Shown: one piece after another, positions 59,589 through 64,000 of the stretch | How positions within the stretch are numbered: the stretch's first letter is position 1 | Layout of the letters: the number at the start of each line of letters is the position of its first letter | Translations under genes and position numbers: made by a program | From: VRUE01 sp035605695 | GTDB taxonomy: Bacteria > Actinomycetota > Thermoleophilia > Solirubrobacterales > 70-9 | DNA length: 64,000 bases | Assembly (NCBI GenBank): GCA_035605695.1 | Contig: DATNGZ010000072.1 | Span: forward strand, 1-64,000 | Direction of reading: 5' to 3' | Notes under the pieces: generated by a model | What the model saw: the letters and a program-made list of their open reading frames with translations, nothing else | What the model was told of the DNA's origin: nothing | Databases searched by the model: none

Positions 59589-62255
59589 CTACCGCGGCAA
59601 CTTCTGGGTCAAGGTGACGACCTGCTGGAACGTCGGGCGGTTTTGGAAGGGGAAGGGGCCCAGGTCTATCCCTGAGGTGACCTGGGGGCGGTTTTGGTCG
59701 AAGCAGGACGGTTGGGGATTGGCGGCGCACTCGCCGTTGCCGCCGCCGTAGATCGCTGCCGGGGTGACCTTTAGGGCCTGACCGAGGCTGCGCTGCAGGG
59801 CTCGACGGCAGCGCTGCTTTGAGCCCTGGCCGCAGTAGATGCGGCTGTAGGGGGCCTTCGGCTTTGGGCCGAAGAGGGTGCGCAGGTCCTTTGATGCGTA
59901 GCCCCACCAGCCGTCGAAGAAGTCCGGGGCGTCGGGGGAGCCGCCCGTGTGGTCACCGGTCGAGATCATCCCTTGCAGCCGTTCGAACGCCTTCTTGCCC
60001 AGCGCCGGTTTGAACTCCGCCGCGACCAGCTTCGGCCACCAAGCGTCGATGAGCTCAATTGCCGGGGTTTCCTCGTCGGCCCCGTCGCGGTTGAGGTCGC
60101 GGCGGTGGGCGCCTGCCCTGTGCCAGGCGCGCAGCGTCGCCAGCGCTTTGCGCAAGGCCGGTTGCTTCGGCTTGCCGATCGCCTTGAAGATCGTCGGCAG
60201 CAGCCTGTAGCCACGCAGGTCCTGGGTCGCCGGTTCGGCCATCGCCTGGACCAGTTGGGCGATCGTCATCCGGCCTTTGCCCTTGGTGGCGGCCCGCACC
60301 TTGTCGGAGATCATCTGCACCCGGTGCAGCGCCCCGTAGTCGTATTGGTCGTCGGCGGCACCCCATTGCGGCGCCTGCTTGTTGTTCCAGGAGACGAGGA
60401 AGGGCGGGTCAATCGCCTGCGGGTGCTTGGCGAAGGGCAGGTAGTCGGCGGTCTGGCTGGCGGGCTTGAAGCCCTTCCAGTCGTAGGGGCCGGTGCCGAG
60501 GACCGGGAAGTCGGGTGAGGTGCCCTGCCGCTGCGGCATCGCTCCCGAGAGCGCGTAGGCGATGTGTTCGGAGTCGGTGTAACCCCAGTTGAAGAGGAAG
60601 TTGATCTGCGAGATCGCTTTCTTGAACTCGGCGGGGCCGCTAACGACGCCGGGTTCGTTGAGCTGGCCGAAGCCGACAACCGAGTCGGGCTCGTGGAAGT
60701 AGGTGCTGCGCTGGTGCACGAAGGCGACCCTGCGACCGTGCACCTTGCCGCGGGCAAAGACGATGCCGTGCACGGTGCGGTAAGCGGTCAGCGTCTGCGC
60801 GCCCGCTTCGGTCGGGTCAATCGAGTTCGGCGCCCAGCTCTCCGTCCTGACCAGCTTTTCCATCGGCTTGCACTTGCCCCGGTAGACGTAGTGGAACTTG
60901 TCGCGACAGAGCACCTCGGCGAAGGTGTCGACGTTGTCGGAGGTCGCCGTCGTCGCGCTCCAGGCGTAGTCGCGGCCGTGGCCCAGCTCAACGTAGAGAT
61001 TGACGCCGGCGAAAGCGGCGCCGCGGGCGTCGATGCCGGGGCCGTGCAGGTCCTCCTCCATCAGGATTTGGGGGATGAAGTAACCGACCTGCGGACCCAT
61101 CACCGCGATCGGGTGGCCGGTCGCCGAGTGCTTGGCAGAGACCAGCTCCCAGTTGGAGGCGTGGCCGGCCTTGCGCAGGCCGCGCTCGATCGCGGCGCCG
61201 AAGCCGTCGGCTCCTCCGACACCTCCACTTGAGGCGGTGGCAACTGCGGTTTCGCGGACCGAGCCCGGATCGGGCAGCGCCAGGCCGCGCTTGGCGAAGG
61301 CGCTGCGGGTCTCATACGGGAAGGGTTTGGAGATCGTCGTCGGCGCTTCTGGGTCGTTCTTCTCGCGGAAGCCAAGCCACGCCTTGCGGCCTGCTTTGGC
61401 GCCAAAGCGATCGACGAATGACTGCATCGTCAGGGCCGAGTTCAGCTCGTTGCCGCCACCGCGGCCGAAGATGCCGCCGATCAGCGAGGCGATCGCGACG
61501 ACGTCGGTCGGCTTCCACGCTTCCATCGGCTTGTTCAAGAGCGAGTACTCGCCCGGCTTCAACGCCGGGTTGGTGGCGGCCGCGGTGACGTAGGCGTTGA
61601 TTCCGTCGACGTAGCTCTGCACGTCTTCGTCAGCCTGCAGGCCGGGCTGCCCATACTGCTTGGGCAGCGCGTCCAGCTGTTTCTGCAGGTCGGCTTCCGT
61701 GTAGGGAGCGAACCCCCACTGGGAGGCGTCGGCGCCGGCGTTGGCGCCACCGAGGAAGGAGGCCAGTTCGGCGCGGCCAGTGTGGCGCAGCACATCCATC
61801 AGGAAGAGGCGGTCGGCGGCGCCCGCGTAACCGGCACCGAACATCGTGTCAGCGCGAGTATCGCCGTAGATATGGGGCACGCCGTAGGCGGAGTCCCTGA
61901 GAATCGTCACGCCCGGCCGCGGTTCGATCGTCGAAGCGACTTCACCTGCCGGCACCCCGAAGGTCGCGTCCTTGAAATAAGCGGGGACCTTTTCGTCGGT
62001 GAGTTCGGGCGAGCCGTAGACGAGGTTTTCGTAGAGCGGCTGCTGGTCGGCGAAGTGGGGCGGCAGCGTGCCAAGACCGCGGAAGGAGAAGATCTGGCTG
62101 AGCGTGTCGAGCCCGTTCTCGCCTGGCGGCAATACGTTGCGGAAGCCTCCGGCGTCGTTAGTGCCGTAAGGCTGGGAGGCCGCCCGAGCTACCGTCGCAA
62201 AGAGCAGGGTGAGGAGCAATGAGAAAACGGCGAGGCGAAAAAACGAGCGAATCAA
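59589..62255 (-). CDS. Penicillin acylase-family protein (Ntn-hydrolase, peptidase S45), exported
   Basis: 888 residues from the TTG at 62255, chosen because AGGAGG lies 5 bases upstream and the product then opens with a signal peptide (LIRSFFRLAVFSLLLTLLFATVARA). The precursor layout of an S45 enzyme is visible: alpha chain (GVPHIYGDTRADTMFGAGYA), spacer, and an autocatalytic beta-chain start at Ser367 in HASNWELVSAKHSATGHP, then MGPQVGY as in penicillin G acylase. Hydrolyses amide bonds of acylated compounds, possibly acyl-homoserine lactones. Its position between map and rpmJ interrupts the ribosomal operon order. Confidence 0.9.
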   Translation of the reverse strand: MIRSFFRLAVFSLLLTLLFATVARAASQPYGTNDAGGFRNVLPPGENGLDTLSQIFSFRGLGTLPPHFADQQPLYENLVYGSPELTDEKVPAYFKDATFGVPAGEVASTIEPRPGVTILRDSAYGVPHIYGDTRADTMFGAGYAGAADRLFLMDVLRHTGRAELASFLGGANAGADASQWGFAPYTEADLQKQLDALPKQYGQPGLQADEDVQSYVDGINAYVTAAATNPALKPGEYSLLNKPMEAWKPTDVVAIASLIGGIFGRGGGNELNSALTMQSFVDRFGAKAGRKAWLGFREKNDPEAPTTISKPFPYETRSAFAKRGLALPDPGSVRETAVATASSGGVGGADGFGAAIERGLRKAGHASNWELVSAKHSATGHPIAVMGPQVGYFIPQILMEEDLHGPGIDARGAAFAGVNLYVELGHGRDYAWSATTATSDNVDTFAEVLCRDKFHYVYRGKCKPMEKLVRTESWAPNSIDPTEAGAQTLTAYRTVHGIVFARGKVHGRRVAFVHQRSTYFHEPDSVVGFGQLNEPGVVSGPAEFKKAISQINFLFNWGYTDSEHIAYALSGAMPQRQGTSPDFPVLGTGPYDWKGFKPASQTADYLPFAKHPQAIDPPFLVSWNNKQAPQWGAADDQYDYGALHRVQMISDKVRAATKGKGRMTIAQLVQAMAEPATQDLRGYRLLPTIFKAIGKPKQPALRKALATLRAWHRAGAHRRDLNRDGADEETPAIELIDAWWPKLVAAEFKPALGKKAFERLQGMISTGDHTGGSPDAPDFFDGWWGYASKDLRTLFGPKPKAPYSRIYCGQGSKQRCRRALQRSLGQALKVTPAAIYGGGNGECAANPQPSCFDQNRPQVTSGIDLGPFPFQNRPTFQQVVTLTQKLPR

Positions 62256-62319
62256 GGATTCCTCCTGTTCGTTGCGGCGCCCCCACCGCTCCCTCAGCAT
62301 ACCCCGCAGGTATCGGTGA

Positions 62320-63078
62320 CTAATCCTCTTCGTGCCAGGGGGTCAAGATCCGAGGACCGTCGGCTGTGACCGCGACGGTGAACTCGAAGTGCGCCGCCAG
62401 CGAGCCGTCTTGTGAGTAGACGGCCCAGCCGTCCTCGCCCATCCGCACCAGCGGACCGCCGGCATTAACCATCGGCTCGATCGCCAGCACGGTCCCCTCC
62501 TCCAGCAGCGGCCCCTTCCCCGGGGTGCCGAAGTTGGGAACCTGCGGGTCCTCGTGCATCTCGCGGCCGATCCCGTGGCCGACCAGAGTGCGGATGATCG
62601 AGAGGCCCTCGATCTCGACCGCCCGCTGGATCGCAGCGGAAACGTCGCCCAGCCGGTTTCCGGGCTGCATCTGCTCAATCCCGGCGAAGAGCGAGGCCTT
62701 GGTCACGTCGAGCAGCTTGCGCGCCTCGGGATCGATCGGGCCGATCGGCAGCGTCATCGCCGCGTCGGCGACCCACCCATCCTTGATCACGCCAACGTCG
62801 ACCGAGAGCACGTCGCCGCGCTTCAGCTCGTAATGCCCCGGGATGCCATGGACGACCATCGAGTTGGGCGAGGAGCAGATCGAAGCGGGAAAGCCGCGAT
62901 AGCCCTTGAATGCGGGCTCCGCTCCCTGCGAGCGAATCAGCTTCTCCGCCGCCATATCGAGCTCTTTGGTGGTCACGCCGGGGCGCGCCTTGGCGGCGAG
63001 CATGTGCAGGCAGCGGACCAGGATCTCGCCAGCGGCCGCCATCTTCTCGATCTGCTCTGGGGACTTCTTGACGATCAT
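62320..63078 (-). CDS. map: Methionine aminopeptidase, type I
   Basis: 252 residues from ATG 63078 (MIVKKSPEQIEKMAAAGEIL, the usual N-terminus); an ATG at 63111 would add 11. Removes initiator Met. Metal ligands lie in SVDVGVIKDGWVADAAMT (two Asp), VGHGIGREMHEDP (His), LAIEPMV (Glu) and the C-terminal FEFTV (Glu). Same strand as adk, 174 bases downstream of its stop, with a structured repeat in between. Confidence 0.95.
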   Translation of the reverse strand: MIVKKSPEQIEKMAAAGEILVRCLHMLAAKARPGVTTKELDMAAEKLIRSQGAEPAFKGYRGFPASICSSPNSMVVHGIPGHYELKRGDVLSVDVGVIKDGWVADAAMTLPIGPIDPEARKLLDVTKASLFAGIEQMQPGNRLGDVSAAIQRAVEIEGLSIIRTLVGHGIGREMHEDPQVPNFGTPGKGPLLEEGTVLAIEPMVNAGGPLVRMGEDGWAVYSQDGSLAAHFEFTVAVTADGPRILTPWHEED

Positions 63079-63118
63079 TCTGTACACAGGCTGTGCGCTG
63101 TCTCGTGACATTGGCCGA

Positions 63119-63227
63119 GAAATGACAAGGTCCAGGCGCCGCCAGACAAGGACGCAGGGAGTCCGAATAGCAGCGCTATTTGGACGACTGAGGACGCGGT
63201 ATGGCGGTGATCTGGGGCCGTCATTTC
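63119..63227. repeat. Diverged third member of the 106/108-bp repeat family
   Basis: Ends GAAATGAC/GTCATTTC pair perfectly. Inner CCAG/CTGG and CCGCCA/TGGCGG pairs flank a terminal 11-bp hairpin GTCCGAATAGC-AGC-GCTATTTGGAC with one G-T wobble. It shares GACGCAGGGAG before, and GGACGACTGAGGAC after, the apical hairpin with the repeats at 35188 and 37774 (there GATGC[T/A]GGGAG and GGACGACCGAAGAC). Confidence 0.6.
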
Positions 63228-63252
63228 CGGTCAGATGTCGCGTGACAGTGCA

Positions 63253-63933
63253 CTAGATCGCCTCATCGGCCTCGAGGCGAAGCGTCGCCAGCGTGCGGCG
63301 GATCTCGTCGCCGACCTCGTCCGGCGTGGCGGCGCCGTTGATCCGGCGCAAGAGACTCTGGCTGTCGTAGTGCTCGATCAGCGGCGCGGTCTTGCTGTGG
63401 TACTGCTCGAGCCGGTGGCGGATCACCTCCGGCTTGTCGTCGTCGCGGACGATCAGCTCGCTGCCATCGACATCGCAGACCCCGTCCCGCTGGGGCGGGT
63501 TGAACTCGACGTGAAAGACGTGGCCGTTCTCGGCGCAGGTGCGGCGGCCACCGAGCCTGCGCACGACCTCCTCGTCGCTGACGTCGATCAGCAGCACCGA
63601 GGTCAGCTTACGGCCCAGCTCGGCAAGCTTTGCCGCCAGCGCCTCGGCCTGGGGGGCGGTTCGCGGGAAGCCATCGAGGATGAACCCATCAGCCGCCTCG
63701 GGGGAATCGATGCGCTCGCCGATCATGCTGACGATCAACTCGTCGGGAACGAGGTCACCGCGGTCCATGTAGTCCTTCGCCGAGCGTCCCAGCTCGGTTC
63801 CCTCACGGACAGCCGCGCGCAGAATGTCTCCGGTCGCGTAGTAGGGGAGCTGCAGCTCCTCCTGCAGGCGCTCACCTTGCGTCCCCTTCCCGGACCCGGG
63901 CGGGCCGAGGAGGACTAGGTTTTGCTCGGACAT
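63253..63933 (-). CDS. adk: Adenylate kinase
   Basis: 226 residues. P-loop GPPGSGKGTQ at residue 10, DGFPRTAPQAEAL and the LID domain VVRRLGGRRTCAENGHVFHV. The LID has only scattered Cys (RRTC, GVCD), not the full four-Cys zinc site. Catalyses 2 ADP = ATP + AMP. Starts 10 bases after secY on the same strand. Confidence 0.96.
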   Translation of the reverse strand: MSEQNLVLLGPPGSGKGTQGERLQEELQLPYYATGDILRAAVREGTELGRSAKDYMDRGDLVPDELIVSMIGERIDSPEAADGFILDGFPRTAPQAEALAAKLAELGRKLTSVLLIDVSDEEVVRRLGGRRTCAENGHVFHVEFNPPQRDGVCDVDGSELIVRDDDKPEVIRHRLEQYHSKTAPLIEHYDSQSLLRRINGAATPDEVGDEIRRTLATLRLEADEAI

Positions 63934-63943
63934 CTAGCGCAGC

Positions 63944-64000
63944 TTATTTGAGGAAGCCCTCGTAGTTGCGCATCATCAGCTGCGCCTCGAGCTGCTTCAC
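63944..64000 (-). CDS. secY: SecY C-terminal fragment (cut by window)
   Basis: Only 18 codons and the stop are visible: KQLEAQLMMRNYEGFLK, the conserved C-terminal tail of the protein translocase SecY. The position upstream of adk and map is the standard spc-operon order. Confidence 0.9.
   Translation of the reverse strand: MKQLEAQLMMRNYEGFLK

Noticed and set aside
59119..59907. Reverse open frame through the paired palindromes
   Set aside because: Its sequence is a translation of the hairpin arms, with mirrored repeats and no start site. It also overlaps the acylase 3' end.

Overview
The window is a high-GC, gene-dense bacterial chromosome segment. It reads as Actinomycetota, most likely class Thermoleophilia (Solirubrobacterales-like). 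That is an inference from the gene set: a deazaflavin (F420)-type nitroreductase, a stand-alone biotin carrier like mycobacterial TB7.3, a DesA3-type desaturase with its reductase, a SigB/SigF-type sigma factor, zinc-type uS4, and frequent GTG/TTG starts with 4-base gene overlaps. There is no rRNA, CRISPR array, transposase or phage gene. One tRNA-Pro(CGG) is present.

Layout. 1-5.1 kb: acyl-CoA catabolism (carboxyltransferase, crotonase, two IVD/LCAD-type acyl-CoA dehydrogenases). 5.1-13 kb: small enzymes (amidase, SixA-like phosphatase, VOC and GNAT proteins, two SDRs, a lactonase-like hydrolase) and a PlsC acyltransferase. 13-17 kb: glycerol kinase with a TetR regulator, divergent from an amidase across a perfect 16-bp palindrome. 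17-21 kb: glycosyltransferase, biotin carrier, crotonase, AlkA-like glycosylase, diguanylate cyclase. 22-25 kb: bioB-bioF-bioD; bioA lies apart at 30.8 kb. 26-31 kb: MarR-controlled exporter, then desaturase and ferredoxin reductase. 32-38 kb: ECF sigma with an overlapping membrane anti-sigma candidate, NUDIX, LemA, rubredoxin, GMC oxidoreductase, SodA. 38-46 kb: MFS, SigF-type sigma, tandem-domain anti-sigma, MscS, SpoIIE phosphatase, glycosidase. 46-52 kb: tRNA, DsbA-like protein, acyl-CoA synthetase, patatin, DD-carboxypeptidase. 52.5-56 kb: surE-ligA-truA. 56-64 kb (reverse strand): the spc/alpha ribosomal region secY-adk-map-[penicillin acylase]-rpmJ-rpsM-rpsK-rpsD-rpoA-rplQ, with infA absent and a 2.7-kb acylase gene in its place.

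Much of the metabolism converges on acyl-CoA and biotin chemistry: a biotin-dependent carboxyltransferase, a carrier protein, biotin synthesis, acyl-CoA synthetase, dehydrogenases, hydratases, an enoyl-CoA reductase-like SDR and a desaturase.

The most unusual content is not protein-coding. The window holds several families of structured palindromic elements. (i) Two hairpins at 59257-59334 and 59500-59577 lie in opposite orientation, differ by five fully compensated base pairs and share an identical AGGA loop and TTGAGT bulge. (ii) Two related 53-bp palindromes sit in bioD, one read in frame as protein and one with the stop codon in its loop; they also show compensatory changes. (iii) A 106/108-bp near-identical intergenic repeat at 35.2 and 37.8 kb has a diverged relative at 63.1 kb. 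(iv) Long hairpins without T-runs separate convergent genes. Together they suggest undescribed REP/BIME-like or RNA-level repeat families in this lineage.
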